Source: CAILZL01 sp050248275 (lineage in GTDB: Bacteria > Pseudomonadota > Gammaproteobacteria > Steroidobacterales > Steroidobacteraceae). Taken from it: a DNA stretch of 64,000 bases. The position numbers were made by a program, and so were the translations under genes. How positions within the stretch are numbered: position 1 is the first letter of the stretch; every line of letters starts with the position of its first letter. The notes under the pieces were generated by a model. The model made no database searches. It saw nothing but the letters and a program-made list of their open reading frames with translations, and was not told the origin of the DNA. The DNA is taken from the NCBI GenBank assembly GCA_050248275.1, contig JBFWSR010000014.1, positions 1-64,000 on the forward strand, in the 5' to 3' direction. This document shows, in pieces, positions 54,278-62,927 of this stretch.

Positions 54278-55048
54278 TCAGGTTGTAGCAATGATGTGAC
54301 GAATACGTTCGATGTCCTGCGGCGTATCGATGCCCATGCCGGGATGCGCGGCAGCCGCCGCCACGACGATGCGCATGCCCGCCTGCATGGCGCGCAACTG
54401 TTCGAGGCTTTCCGCCAGCTCCAGACTTGCCGGCGGCAAACTTGTCAGCTGCAACAAGGCCGATACCCGATAGGCATAGATGCCGAGATGGCGCATGGCG
54501 CCGCTGAATTGTGTCTGGCTTGCAAGACCGGCAGGCGCGGCATCGCGATGCCACGGAATCGGCGCACGGCTGAAATATAAAGCGGTGGCATCATCGGCGC
54601 TGACCACTTTCACCACATTGGTGTTCAGGAATTCTTCCAGCGATTCGATCGGCGTGCACAGTGTGGCGATCTGCGCCTGCGGATTGTCCGCCAGCAGCTG
54701 CGCCACCTGATTGATCAGTTGCGGCGGCATCTGCGGTTCGTCGCCCTGCACATTCACCACAATGGTGTCGCCGGGCCACTGGCGCAGCATCGCCACTTCG
54801 GCAATGCGATCGGTGCCGGAACGATGGTCGCTGCGGGTCAGCACCGCAATGGATTCAGCGCCACGCGGACTGATCACGGCCTGCACGATGCGTTGATCGT
54901 CAGTGGCGACGAGCACGTCATCCGCGGCACTGGCGCAGGCGGCATCGACTACCCACTGCACCATGGGCTTGCCCCTGATCTTCAGCAGGGGCTTGCCGGG
55001 CAGGCGTGTCGAGCCATAACGCGCCGGAATGACGACCTTGAAGCTCAT
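54278..55048 (-). CDS. kdsB: 3-deoxy-manno-octulosonate cytidylyltransferase
   Basis: The product is 256 aa. It activates Kdo with CTP to CMP-Kdo for lipopolysaccharide inner-core synthesis. Seen are VVIPARYGSTRLPGKPLLKI, KPMVQWVVDAA, ATDDQRI, LTRSDHRSGTDRIAEV and VNVQGDEPQMPP. Towards the end are ALYFSRAPIPWHRD and LGIYAYRVSALLQLTSLPPASLELAESLEQLR (residues 178-209). All substrate-binding positions look intact. The start overlaps the Trm112 gene stop as ATGA, so translation is coupled. Confidence 0.96.
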   Translation of the reverse strand: MSFKVVIPARYGSTRLPGKPLLKIRGKPMVQWVVDAACASAADDVLVATDDQRIVQAVISPRGAESIAVLTRSDHRSGTDRIAEVAMLRQWPGDTIVVNVQGDEPQMPPQLINQVAQLLADNPQAQIATLCTPIESLEEFLNTNVVKVVSADDATALYFSRAPIPWHRDAAPAGLASQTQFSGAMRHLGIYAYRVSALLQLTSLPPASLELAESLEQLRAMQAGMRIVVAAAAAHPGMGIDTPQDIERIRHIIATT

Positions 55049-55233
55049 GACTGTAGCAATGGATCGTCAGGAGACAGTGGCGTGGCTTCTTCTTCCAGCA
55101 TCACCGGAATACCATCGCGAACCGGAAACGCCAGCCGGTCGGCACGGCAAATCAGCTGGTCAGTCCGCTTGTCGTACTTGAGCGGACTCTTGCAGAGGGG
55201 GCACGCCAGAATGTCGAGCAATCGGGAATCCAT
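55045..55233 (-). CDS. Trm112-like (YcaR) small zinc-binding protein
   Basis: The product is 62 aa and has the Trm112/UPF0434 pattern LLDILACPLCKSPLKYDKRT, RADRLAFPVRDGIPVML and two N-terminal cysteines. In bacteria it is almost always encoded next to kdsB, as here, and its exact partner is not established. Eukaryotic Trm112 activates methyltransferases. It overlaps kdsB by ATGA and lies 9 bp after lpxK. Confidence 0.92.
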   Translation of the reverse strand: MDSRLLDILACPLCKSPLKYDKRTDQLICRADRLAFPVRDGIPVMLEEEATPLSPDDPLLQS

Positions 55234-55242
55234 GAATAACCT

Positions 55243-56250
55243 CTAATGAACCAGACTTCGCTGCAGGCATTGCAGCAGTTGCGCCTGATCTGCTTCATCG
55301 AACAAAACCTCGGCGCCCACTGCCCAATGCCGTGCGCCAGCAAAGCGCTGGCATTTTACGGCATCCTTCTCGGTCATGAGCACCGGCAGGGCATCGCCGA
55401 ATTCAATATCGTCCACCGTCAGTTGCGTATGATCCGGCAACACTCGCGCATCGAGCCGGATACCCACATCGCGCAGCGACTTCAGGAAGGCTTCGGGATT
55501 GCCGATGCCGGTGACCACATGCACCTGCTGGCCGCGCATCGCAGCCAGTGGACGCAACTCGCCAGTACATAGCGAGCGCAACTGTGTCAGGCCCACGCGA
55601 TAGGCCACATGCGGTATGGGCAGGGCTGGCGCGGCCTTGCTGATACGCTGATTGAGCAGCACCAGATCGGCTTCCGCCAGACGTTGCCGTGGCTCGCGCA
55701 ACGGGCCGGCCGGCAGCAATCGGCCATTGCCGAACAGGCGACTGGCATCGATCACCACCAGCTCCACCGTGCGCTGCAAGCGATAGTGCTGCAAGCCATC
55801 ATCGGAGATCACCACGTCGGCGCCGGCCGCAATGGCCTGTTCGGCCGCCACCACGCGATCCGGCCCGGCAAACACCAGAGCACCGGTTTGCCGGGCAATC
55901 AGCACGGCTTCATCGCCCACCTGTTGCGGATCGCTATCCGCCTGTACCGCCTGCGGCCAGGACCTGGCCTTGCCGCCATAGCCACGGGTGATCACGCCGA
56001 CCTTGTGACCCTGCGCAGTGAGCGTATTGGCCAGCCAGATGACCAGCGGCGTCTTGCCCGTGCCGCCGACAGTGAGGTTGCCGATGACGATCACCGGCTT
56101 GCTGACCTGCACGCTACGCAGCAGACCCGCGCGAAACAGCCCACGGCGCAGCGCCACGATCAGGCGAAACAGCCATGACCATGGCAACAACCACCACGCC
56201 GCCCCCGATCGGCCATACCAGAGCTGTTGCAGTCGGGCATCGAGTGACAT
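55243..56250 (-). CDS. lpxK: Tetraacyldisaccharide 4'-kinase
   Basis: The product is 335 aa. It phosphorylates the lipid A precursor at the 4' position at the inner-membrane face. The N-terminal membrane-associated helix (AWWLLPWSWLFRLIVALRR) is followed by the P-loop GNLTVGGTGKTPLVIWLA and the family text VGVITRGYGGKA, VGDEAVLIARQTGALVFAGPDRV and VVISDDGLQHYRLQR. The C-terminal part is HTQLTVDDIEFGD and LMTEKDAVKCQRF. It sits between msbA and Trm112 in the lipid A gene cluster. Confidence 0.96.
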   Translation of the reverse strand: MSLDARLQQLWYGRSGAAWWLLPWSWLFRLIVALRRGLFRAGLLRSVQVSKPVIVIGNLTVGGTGKTPLVIWLANTLTAQGHKVGVITRGYGGKARSWPQAVQADSDPQQVGDEAVLIARQTGALVFAGPDRVVAAEQAIAAGADVVISDDGLQHYRLQRTVELVVIDASRLFGNGRLLPAGPLREPRQRLAEADLVLLNQRISKAAPALPIPHVAYRVGLTQLRSLCTGELRPLAAMRGQQVHVVTGIGNPEAFLKSLRDVGIRLDARVLPDHTQLTVDDIEFGDALPVLMTEKDAVKCQRFAGARHWAVGAEVLFDEADQAQLLQCLQRSLVH

Positions 56251-56262
56251 GCGACTTTGACG

Positions 56263-58008
56263 CTAGACGTTGAACTGCATGCGATGCAGAGCCGCGTATG
56301 TACCGTTGTGCGCCAGCAGTTCGGCATGCGTGCCGACTTCTACGATACGGCCACTGTCCATGACAACGATGCGATCCGCCTTCTCGATGGTGGACAGACG
56401 ATGCGCAATCACCAGCGTCGTGCGGTTCTGCATCAGCTCTTCCAGCGCCGCCTGGATGGTGCGCTCCGATTCGGTATCCAGCGCGGAGGTGGCCTCATCC
56501 AGAATCAGGATGGGCGCATTCTTGAGCAGCGCGCGGGCAATGGAAATACGTTGTTTCTGCCCTCCGGAGAGCAGCACGCCGCGTTCGCCCACCTTTGTTT
56601 CCATGCCCAGCGGCAGCTTGTTGGCGAATTCGAGCACATGCGCCGCCCGGGCGGCGCGCTCGATGTCTGCCTGATTGGCAGCGCGACCGAAGGCGATGTT
56701 GTTGCTGATGGTGTCATCGAACAGCACCACGTCCTGACTCACCAGTGCAATCTGTTCGCGCAGGTTGTGCAGCCGGTAGTCGCGCACATCATGACCGTCC
56801 ACCAGCACCGCGCCTTGCTTGAGGTCGTAGAAGCGCGGCAGCAAATTGACCATGGTCGATTTGCCGCTGCCGGATCTACCCACAAAGGCCACGGTTTCGC
56901 CCGCTTTGATGGTCAGCGAGATGTCGTTCAAAGCCGGCGAAGTACCGGCATCGTAGGTATGCGTGACATCGCGATATTCGACTTCACCGCGCGCGCGTTC
57001 AATCTGGTATTGCCCGAGATCCGGTTCCAGCGGTTCGTCGATCACTTCAAACAGGCTCTCGCCGGCGGCAATGCCCTGTTGAATCGGGCCGGAAATATTC
57101 ACCAGATCGCGCAGCGGATTCATGATGCCGAGCAGCGCAGCAAGAAAACCGGTGAACTCGCCTACCGTAATTTCACTATTGATGGCCTGCTTGGTGGCGA
57201 TCCACAACACAATCGCCAGCGCGATCGAAGCAATGCCTTGCACGACCGGATTGGCCAGACCGCGCACCCGCAGCCATTTCATGGTCGAACGGAAATTATG
57301 CTCATTCGCCAGCTCGAACTGCCGGCGTTCATAGCTCTGCGCATTGAATACCTTGATGACACGCGGCGCATCCAGCGCTTCCTTGGCGATGCCGGTGACA
57401 TCGCCCACCGAGTTCTGGATACGCTGACTGTAGCGGCGAAAATGCCTGTTGACGATGGAAATCAGCCAGGCAATCAATGGCCCGGTAATGAACGCCACTA
57501 CTGCCAGCTTGGAGTTGAACCAGAACAGAGTTGCAATCAAACCGATGATGGTCAGCGTTTGCCGTGAAGCCACCGTGACTGCGTCCGTCACCACCGTGGC
57601 GATCTGTTCGGTATTGAAAAGCAGCTTCGCCAGCATGGCTGCCGAGGCATTGCGATCGAAGTACTTGATCGGCAGATGCAGCATGCGCTCGAACAGTTCG
57701 GTACGCAGTTGCTTGATAATGCGCCGCCCAACCCAACCCATGAAATAGGTCTGAATAAAATCACCCAGTCCACGCACTAAAAACATCACTACCAAAGCAA
57801 CCGGCACCAGCGTGAGCATGGCCGGGTCCTTTTTCAGAAAGGTGCCATCCAGAAAACTCTTGGCCAGCCAGGCAACGCCGGTGTTGGTTGCTGCAAACAT
57901 CAAGGCGCCGAATGTTCCCAGGGCAAACTGCAAGCGGTACGGCCGCAAATACTTCAGCAAGCGTTTGTAGGTCGCCCAGACGCTGGTCGGATTTGGGATG
58001 GCTGGCAT
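56263..58008 (-). CDS. msbA: Lipid A export permease/ATPase
   Basis: The product is 581 aa from ATG 58008. A TTG two codons earlier is possible. It is an ABC half-transporter that flips lipid A-core across the inner membrane. The membrane domain (about 20-310) has six helices. The nucleotide-binding domain has Walker A FVGRSGSGKSTMVNLLPRF, LVSQDVVLFDDTISNNIAFG (Q-loop region), VGERGVLLSGGQKQRISIAR (signature), LILDEATSALDTESE and the His switch VIAHRLSTIE. It is between exbD and lpxK, a conserved gene order in Gammaproteobacteria. Confidence 0.95.
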   Translation of the reverse strand: MPAIPNPTSVWATYKRLLKYLRPYRLQFALGTFGALMFAATNTGVAWLAKSFLDGTFLKKDPAMLTLVPVALVVMFLVRGLGDFIQTYFMGWVGRRIIKQLRTELFERMLHLPIKYFDRNASAAMLAKLLFNTEQIATVVTDAVTVASRQTLTIIGLIATLFWFNSKLAVVAFITGPLIAWLISIVNRHFRRYSQRIQNSVGDVTGIAKEALDAPRVIKVFNAQSYERRQFELANEHNFRSTMKWLRVRGLANPVVQGIASIALAIVLWIATKQAINSEITVGEFTGFLAALLGIMNPLRDLVNISGPIQQGIAAGESLFEVIDEPLEPDLGQYQIERARGEVEYRDVTHTYDAGTSPALNDISLTIKAGETVAFVGRSGSGKSTMVNLLPRFYDLKQGAVLVDGHDVRDYRLHNLREQIALVSQDVVLFDDTISNNIAFGRAANQADIERAARAAHVLEFANKLPLGMETKVGERGVLLSGGQKQRISIARALLKNAPILILDEATSALDTESERTIQAALEELMQNRTTLVIAHRLSTIEKADRIVVMDSGRIVEVGTHAELLAHNGTYAALHRMQFNV

Positions 58009-58010
58009 AT

Positions 58011-58481
58011 TCAAGGGTTCTTTGCAGGGCTGGTGGCGGCAACGCCGCCGGACTGGTCTGCAGGCTGGTTCACAGTGGCGATGCTGATGGCCTTGAAACC
58101 CAGGCGGCCGATGACATCCATGGCGGTCACCACCGCTTGATGCGTGGCGCGCGCATCGGCGCGGATCAGCACGGCATGATCGCGTTCATCGCCGGCAATC
58201 TTGCTGATGGCAGCCGACAGGGTATCGGCGCTGTTGTTGATCAGCGCCTGATCGTTGACGCGATAACTGCCATTGGCATTCACGCCGATTTCCAGCAGGG
58301 GTTTGGGCGCCCTGGCATCCGCCTGCGTACTGGCATCGGGCAACTGGATGTTGATGCGGCCTTCGGTGACGAAGCTGGTGGCCAGCATGAAGAAGATCAG
58401 CAACAGCAACAGCACGTCGATAAACGACGTGACGTTGATTTCCAGATCATCATCGCGCTTGTTGCGGCTGCCGAGATTCAC
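58011..58481 (-). CDS. exbD: ExbD/TolR biopolymer transport protein
   Basis: I choose GTG 58481 (156 aa). It follows the exbB stop by 4 bases, has AGGCGG upstream and gives the usual short cytoplasmic N-terminus before DDDLEINVTSFIDVLLLLLI. An ATG at 58535 would add 18 residues and overlap exbB by 50 bp. The single membrane segment (about 18-38, FIDVLLLLLIFFMLATSF) contains the conserved proton-path Asp. A periplasmic domain follows (ALINNSADTLSAAISKI, HAVLIRADARATH). It works with ExbB to energise TonB-type transport. No tonB gene is present here. Confidence 0.92.
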   Translation of the reverse strand: MNLGSRNKRDDDLEINVTSFIDVLLLLLIFFMLATSFVTEGRINIQLPDASTQADARAPKPLLEIGVNANGSYRVNDQALINNSADTLSAAISKIAGDERDHAVLIRADARATHQAVVTAMDVIGRLGFKAISIATVNQPADQSGGVAATSPAKNP

Positions 58482-58485
58482 GCGG

Positions 58486-59142
58486 TTACCGCCTGCCGTT
58501 GGCCTGGCCGCCGGCTTCTCTGCCGGCCAGGTCATTGCTGCTGGCGTTCTCGACCGCCTGTACCAGCTTGATGGCTTCCTTTTCCATTTCGATCACCAGA
58601 CCATCCACACGCCGCCGCAACATGCGAAAGCAGATCAGGGAGGGAATGGCCACGGTCAGCCCTGCCGCGGTGGCCACCAGCGCTTCGGCAATACCGGACG
58701 CCAGCGTGGCCGGATTGCCGATCCCTGAAGTGGTGATCGAATTGAAGGTGCGGATCATGCCGAACACCGTGCCCAGCAAGCCCAGCAAGGGCGCAATACC
58801 CGCAATGGTTCCCAATGCACTCAGAAAGCGCTCCAGTTCATGCACCACATGCCGCCCGGAATCTTCAATGGCCTCACGCATGACCTCACGCGGCCGATGG
58901 CGGTTGGCGAGACCGGCCGCCAGCACCTTGCCTAGCGGCGAATTCTGCTGCAACGCCTGCACATGCTTGTCCTGCAACTGGTTGGACTCCACCCATTGCC
59001 ACACCTTCTCGAACAGTTCTCTGGGCAAAACCCGATCGCGCTGCAGGGTCCACAGGCGTTCGACGATGATGGCGATCGCGATGATGGAACTGAGGATGAT
59101 CGGCACCATCATGATGCCGCCGGCTTTGACTATCTCGTACAT
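58486..59142 (-). CDS. exbB: ExbB/TolQ/MotA proton channel protein
   Basis: The product is 218 aa. Three hydrophobic segments (about 9-26, 113-137, 155-178) fit the family. Text seen is GGIMMVPIILSSIIAIAIIVERLW, LERFLSALGTIAGIAPLLGLLGTVFGMIRTF (about 108-138) and GIAEALVATAAGLTVAIPSLICF (about 153-175). The GLLGTVxGM motif and the conserved Thr are intact. The role is to power an envelope transport event with the proton gradient. It is the first gene of the lipid A cluster, and comEC lies upstream on the same strand. Confidence 0.95.
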   Translation of the reverse strand: MYEIVKAGGIMMVPIILSSIIAIAIIVERLWTLQRDRVLPRELFEKVWQWVESNQLQDKHVQALQQNSPLGKVLAAGLANRHRPREVMREAIEDSGRHVVHELERFLSALGTIAGIAPLLGLLGTVFGMIRTFNSITTSGIGNPATLASGIAEALVATAAGLTVAIPSLICFRMLRRRVDGLVIEMEKEAIKLVQAVENASSNDLAGREAGGQANGRR

Positions 59143-59250
59143 GCTTGATGTTCAGTCTTATCGAATCGGGTGATGCGGCGCCCCCGGCCGCGTATTGGTC
59201 GGCAATACTACAACGACGCGGCCGGTCGTCGCTCGACATCCGGCACAAAA

Positions 59251-61575
59251 CTACGAATGCTGCCAGTAACGGCGACGCTGCTGCCGATAACGACGGATTT
59301 CCACGGCTTTCCCCGGCAACAGCGTGGCAGTCACCGCACCGGATTCGATGGTCGATATTGGCCTGGAGCCCGTGGCCTGCCAGCGCGCCACGATATCGTC
59401 TTTCGGGAAACCCCAGCGATTACGGTAGCCCGCGCTGAATACCACCCATTGGGCCTGTACTGAGGCCACCAGTGTTTCGGTAGATGAACTGCGGCTGCCA
59501 TGGTGTGCAGCCAATACCATCGTGCTCGGCTTGATCAGACCCGAACCCACCAGTTCATATTCAATGCGCTTTTCCACATCGCCCAACAACAGCGCACTGC
59601 CGCCCGCTGCGGCAATGCGCAGCACACAGGATTGGTTGTTGTCGCCCTGCTCCGTGTGTTCCGGACCGGGATGCAGCACCTCGAATTGCACGCCATCCCA
59701 TTGCCAGTGCTGGCCACGCTGACAGTTTATGTGGGGCTGCGGCAGTATCACTGAGGGTCCGGGCAATACTTGCTGCACCGGCAAGCCTGCCAGCACCGAC
59801 TGCAAACCCCCCACATGATCGGCATCGCCATGACTGGCGATGACCATGTCGAGTTGCCGTATGCCCATGGCGCGTAGATACGGCAGCACCACCAGTTCGC
59901 CTGTATCGCGACCGCTCTGGAAAACCGGCCCTGCGTCATATAGCAGGACATGGTTACGCGTCTGAATGACCACTGACAGCCCCTGTCCCACATCCAGCGT
60001 GGTCATGCTGAAACCATTCTCTGGCAAGGGCGGAACCTGCCAGCACAGCGCCGGCAGGCAACACAGCAAACCGCTGACGCGCAATGGCCAGACCCATGGC
60101 AGCACCATCATCAACGTGCCCAGCACCAGCAATACCATCGCCCAGCTTGCCGCCTGCGGTGCATACCAGCTTGCCCAGGAAAAACCCGCTGCCCATTGCA
60201 AGGCCGCAAACACCTGATCCAGTCCCCATGCCACCCAGCCCAGCCAGGCGCCTGCGAAACCCGCATGCAGCGGCAACAAGGCACAGCCCGCCAATACCAG
60301 CGGCACCAGCACGGCGGTGAACAACGGAATGGCGAGCAGATTCACCAGTGGCGACAGCAATGGCAGGCTGCCGAATGAACTCAGCAGCAAGGGCACCAGG
60401 CCCAGACTCACTACCCACTGGATATGGAGAAACTCGCGCCAGCCCGGACCATGACCCAACCGGCCATGTTGATTGAGCAGGATGACCGCCACCGCGCCGA
60501 ACGATAGCCAGGCGCCCACCGCCAGCGGCGCGAACGGATCGATCAGCAACACCAGCAGCAGCGCCAGTCCGAAGCTGTGCCAGACATTGACCTCGCGCCG
60601 CAGCAGGCCTGCGCCGAAGTACACCGCCAGCATTATCAGCGTCCGTTGCGTAGGCACGGACATGCCGGCCAGCAAGGAATAGCCCAGGGCGGCGCTCATG
60701 CCGAACAGCGCGCGCAGATCCGGCACGGTCCAGCGCCAGCGCTGCGCGGCAGGCCAATAGATCAGACGCGAACCCAGCCACGCGAATACCCAGGCCACCA
60801 TGCCGATATGAAAGCCGGAAATGGCCATCAGATGACTGGTGCCGGTGCGTGCGAACACCTGCCAGGCGGCACTGCTGATCGCCTGCTGGTCGCCCACCGC
60901 GAGACCGCGCACCACGCCTTGCATGGGGGCATGGGGAATGGCGCGGGCAATGGCTTCGGTCAATGCCGCGCGCCACTTGAGCACGTACTCGCCTGTCACC
61001 TGACCCAGTTGTCGGTTCCCGATGGACTCGCGGACATAACCCGTCGCGCCAATGCCCTCGCGAAACAATTGCGCCTCATAGTCATAACCACCGGGATTGG
61101 CGAAACCATGACGTCGCTTGAGCCGTACCTGCACCTGCCAGCGTTGTGCGGCATGCAGCGCAACCGCTGGTGAGTACCAGGTCAATTGCAGACGCGCAGG
61201 CAACGGTAGCGAGCTTGCTTCGGGCGCGAAGACAAAACGCACACCATATGATTCCGTTTCGGGAATCGAAGCAATGTAACCGGTAATGACCATATCCTGC
61301 CCTTCCAGCGCCGGCGCAAGATCATCGTGCAGTTGCCGTTGCGCCTGCAGGGCAGTCCAGACAAGTCCCAGCAGGAATGCCACAATGGCGCACCAGCCAA
61401 ATCGGCGCTGGCCGCATGGCAATCGCCATAGCAGCAGCGTCAATAACGGCGCTACATACAGGGGGACCAGCAGAGCGGCAAGGGCGAGTTCGGGCAGCCA
61501 TTGCACCCAGACATCACCCAAAAGAAAAGCCAACGCAATCCAAAGCATGTGCATCCCTGCCATATGGCCTGTCAT
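59251..61575 (-). CDS. comEC: DNA-uptake channel ComEC/Rec2
   Basis: The product is 774 aa. An N-terminal OB-like DUF4131 region (about 20-180) is followed by a multi-helix competence domain (about 230-500) with HLMAISGFHIGMVAW and SVPTQRTLIMLAVYF. A C-terminal metallo-beta-lactamase-like domain (about 520-770) has LDVGQGLSVVIQTRNHVLLYD, VIASHGDADHVGGLQSV and LAAHHGSRSSSTETL, with intact metal-binding histidines and aspartates. ComEC moves single-stranded DNA into the cytoplasm. Its presence, with no pilus genes visible here, implies possible natural transformation. Confidence 0.95.
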   Translation of the reverse strand: MTGHMAGMHMLWIALAFLLGDVWVQWLPELALAALLVPLYVAPLLTLLLWRLPCGQRRFGWCAIVAFLLGLVWTALQAQRQLHDDLAPALEGQDMVITGYIASIPETESYGVRFVFAPEASSLPLPARLQLTWYSPAVALHAAQRWQVQVRLKRRHGFANPGGYDYEAQLFREGIGATGYVRESIGNRQLGQVTGEYVLKWRAALTEAIARAIPHAPMQGVVRGLAVGDQQAISSAAWQVFARTGTSHLMAISGFHIGMVAWVFAWLGSRLIYWPAAQRWRWTVPDLRALFGMSAALGYSLLAGMSVPTQRTLIMLAVYFGAGLLRREVNVWHSFGLALLLVLLIDPFAPLAVGAWLSFGAVAVILLNQHGRLGHGPGWREFLHIQWVVSLGLVPLLLSSFGSLPLLSPLVNLLAIPLFTAVLVPLVLAGCALLPLHAGFAGAWLGWVAWGLDQVFAALQWAAGFSWASWYAPQAASWAMVLLVLGTLMMVLPWVWPLRVSGLLCCLPALCWQVPPLPENGFSMTTLDVGQGLSVVIQTRNHVLLYDAGPVFQSGRDTGELVVLPYLRAMGIRQLDMVIASHGDADHVGGLQSVLAGLPVQQVLPGPSVILPQPHINCQRGQHWQWDGVQFEVLHPGPEHTEQGDNNQSCVLRIAAAGGSALLLGDVEKRIEYELVGSGLIKPSTMVLAAHHGSRSSSTETLVASVQAQWVVFSAGYRNRWGFPKDDIVARWQATGSRPISTIESGAVTATLLPGKAVEIRRYRQQRRRYWQHS

Positions 61576-61653
61576 TCAACAGCGCATCCGGCACAGAGAT
61601 TACTGCAACCGATAGCGAGCCGTCATCCGCCTGTTCCGTCATGCCATTCCATC

Positions 61654-62205
61654 ATGCCACGTAGACTCTTCAAGAAACTGAGCCGCCAGCGCCACCATTT
61701 GCGTACCCGCTGGTTCATGCGGCCGTTTGAATCCGTATTTGGTGATGCCGCTTACTGGAGCCTCAATCGCCGCAATGTCACGCGTGCGGTGGCGCTGGGG
61801 TTTTTCATTGCCTTCCTGCCGCCGTTCATTCCGCATACCCTGATGGCCCTGCTGTGTGCGGTGGCGCTGCGCGTCAACATTCCGGTGACGCTCGCTGCGA
61901 TTTTCATTACCAATCCAGTGACGATGGTGCCGCTGTACTATGCCGCTTACTGGAGCGGCTGCTATGTGCTGGGATTGACGCCGTTGACAAGATTACCCAA
62001 GGCCAGCACCCATGACTGGCTGCCTGCCTTCCACGGTCCGTTCCTGGAACCTTTCGTGCTGGGCTGTATCTTGATGGGGCTGGCTGCGGCAGTGATTGGC
62101 TATGTGCTGCTGGGCGCGGCCTGGCACCTGTCACTGGTGTACAAGTTCTACAAACGCAAGCGTCTGCGGCGCATCAAGGAACAGCAGACCAATACCCCTT
62201 CTTAG
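61654..62205 (+). CDS. DUF2062 membrane protein
   Basis: The product is 183 aa from ATG 61654. Upstream in-frame starts overlap comEC on the other strand and lack support. It has three hydrophobic segments: ALGFFIAFLPPFIPHTLMALL, VTLAAIFITNPVTMVPLYYAAYW and VLGCILMGLAAAVIGYVLLG. FITNPVTMVPLYY is the DUF2062 core. The C-terminus is very basic (YKRKRLRRIK). No function is known. The gene is convergent with lolD, and its close neighbours in other Gammaproteobacteria are also the comEC and lol genes. Confidence 0.85.
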   Translation: MPRRLFKKLSRQRHHLRTRWFMRPFESVFGDAAYWSLNRRNVTRAVALGFFIAFLPPFIPHTLMALLCAVALRVNIPVTLAAIFITNPVTMVPLYYAAYWSGCYVLGLTPLTRLPKASTHDWLPAFHGPFLEPFVLGCILMGLAAAVIGYVLLGAAWHLSLVYKFYKRKRLRRIKEQQTNTPS

Positions 62206-62219
62206 GGCGCTGTCGTCCC

Positions 62220-62927
62220 CTACATCAAACGACCTTCGGTCAGCGTCAGCACTCTTTGCATGCGCGCCGCCAATTCCGGCGCATGGGTCACGATCACCAG
62301 CGCCGTACCCAGTTCGCGATTGAGTTCCAGCATCAGTTCAAACACCTGGCGCGCATTCGCGCCATCCAGATTGCCGGTGGGTTCATCGGCCAGCACCACC
62401 ATCGGTTTGGTGACCAGTGCGCGGGCAATCGCGGCGCGCTGACGCTCGCCACCCGACAGTTGTCCTGGACGATGAGAGAGCCGCGCGCCCAGACCGACAC
62501 GTTCCAGCAGTTGTTGCGCTTGCTGCCTAGCCTCGGCAATCGGCATGCGCCGGATCAACAGCGGCATGGCCACGTTTTCCAATGCGCTGAACTCCGGCAG
62601 CAGATGATGAAACTGATATACGAAACCCAGCGCGCGATTACGCAGCAGGCCGCGCGCGGCTTCGGATAACTCCGCCACCTCTTCATCGGCAATCCGCACC
62701 GTACCGGTGGTCGGCGTATCCAGTCCGCCCAGCAATTGCAGCAGCGTGGTCTTGCCGGAACCTGATGCACCCACAATGGCAATGCGCTCGCCGGACAGAA
62801 TGGACAGGCTCACGTCATTCAATACCGTCAGGCTGGTGTCGCCCTCGACAAAACGCTTGCTGAGGTGTTCACAGGCCAGCACGACATGATGGTTATTGCT
62901 CACAGCCACTCCAATCGAATTACTCAT
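62220..62927 (-). CDS. lolD: Lipoprotein-releasing ABC ATPase LolD
   Basis: The product is 235 aa from ATG 62927, overlapping the lolC/lolE stop by 8 bp. Walker A is GASGSGKTTLLQLLGGLD, and the Q-loop is GFVYQFHHLLPEFSALENVAMPL (about 94-116) with the LolD-type YQFHHLLPEF. The signature is LSGGERQRAAIARAL and Walker B is VVLADEPTGNLD. With LolC/E it removes lipoproteins from the inner membrane and hands them to LolA. The HHLLPEF text is specific enough to distinguish it from MacB ATPases. Confidence 0.93.
   Translation of the reverse strand: MSNSIGVAVSNNHHVVLACEHLSKRFVEGDTSLTVLNDVSLSILSGERIAIVGASGSGKTTLLQLLGGLDTPTTGTVRIADEEVAELSEAARGLLRNRALGFVYQFHHLLPEFSALENVAMPLLIRRMPIAEARQQAQQLLERVGLGARLSHRPGQLSGGERQRAAIARALVTKPMVVLADEPTGNLDGANARQVFELMLELNRELGTALVIVTHAPELAARMQRVLTLTEGRLM

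Noticed and set aside
58481..58535. ATG at 58535 as the exbD start
   Set aside because: It overlaps exbB by 50 bp and adds an unusual Pro/Ala-rich N-terminus. GTG 58481 has better spacing and a ribosome-like AGGCGG.
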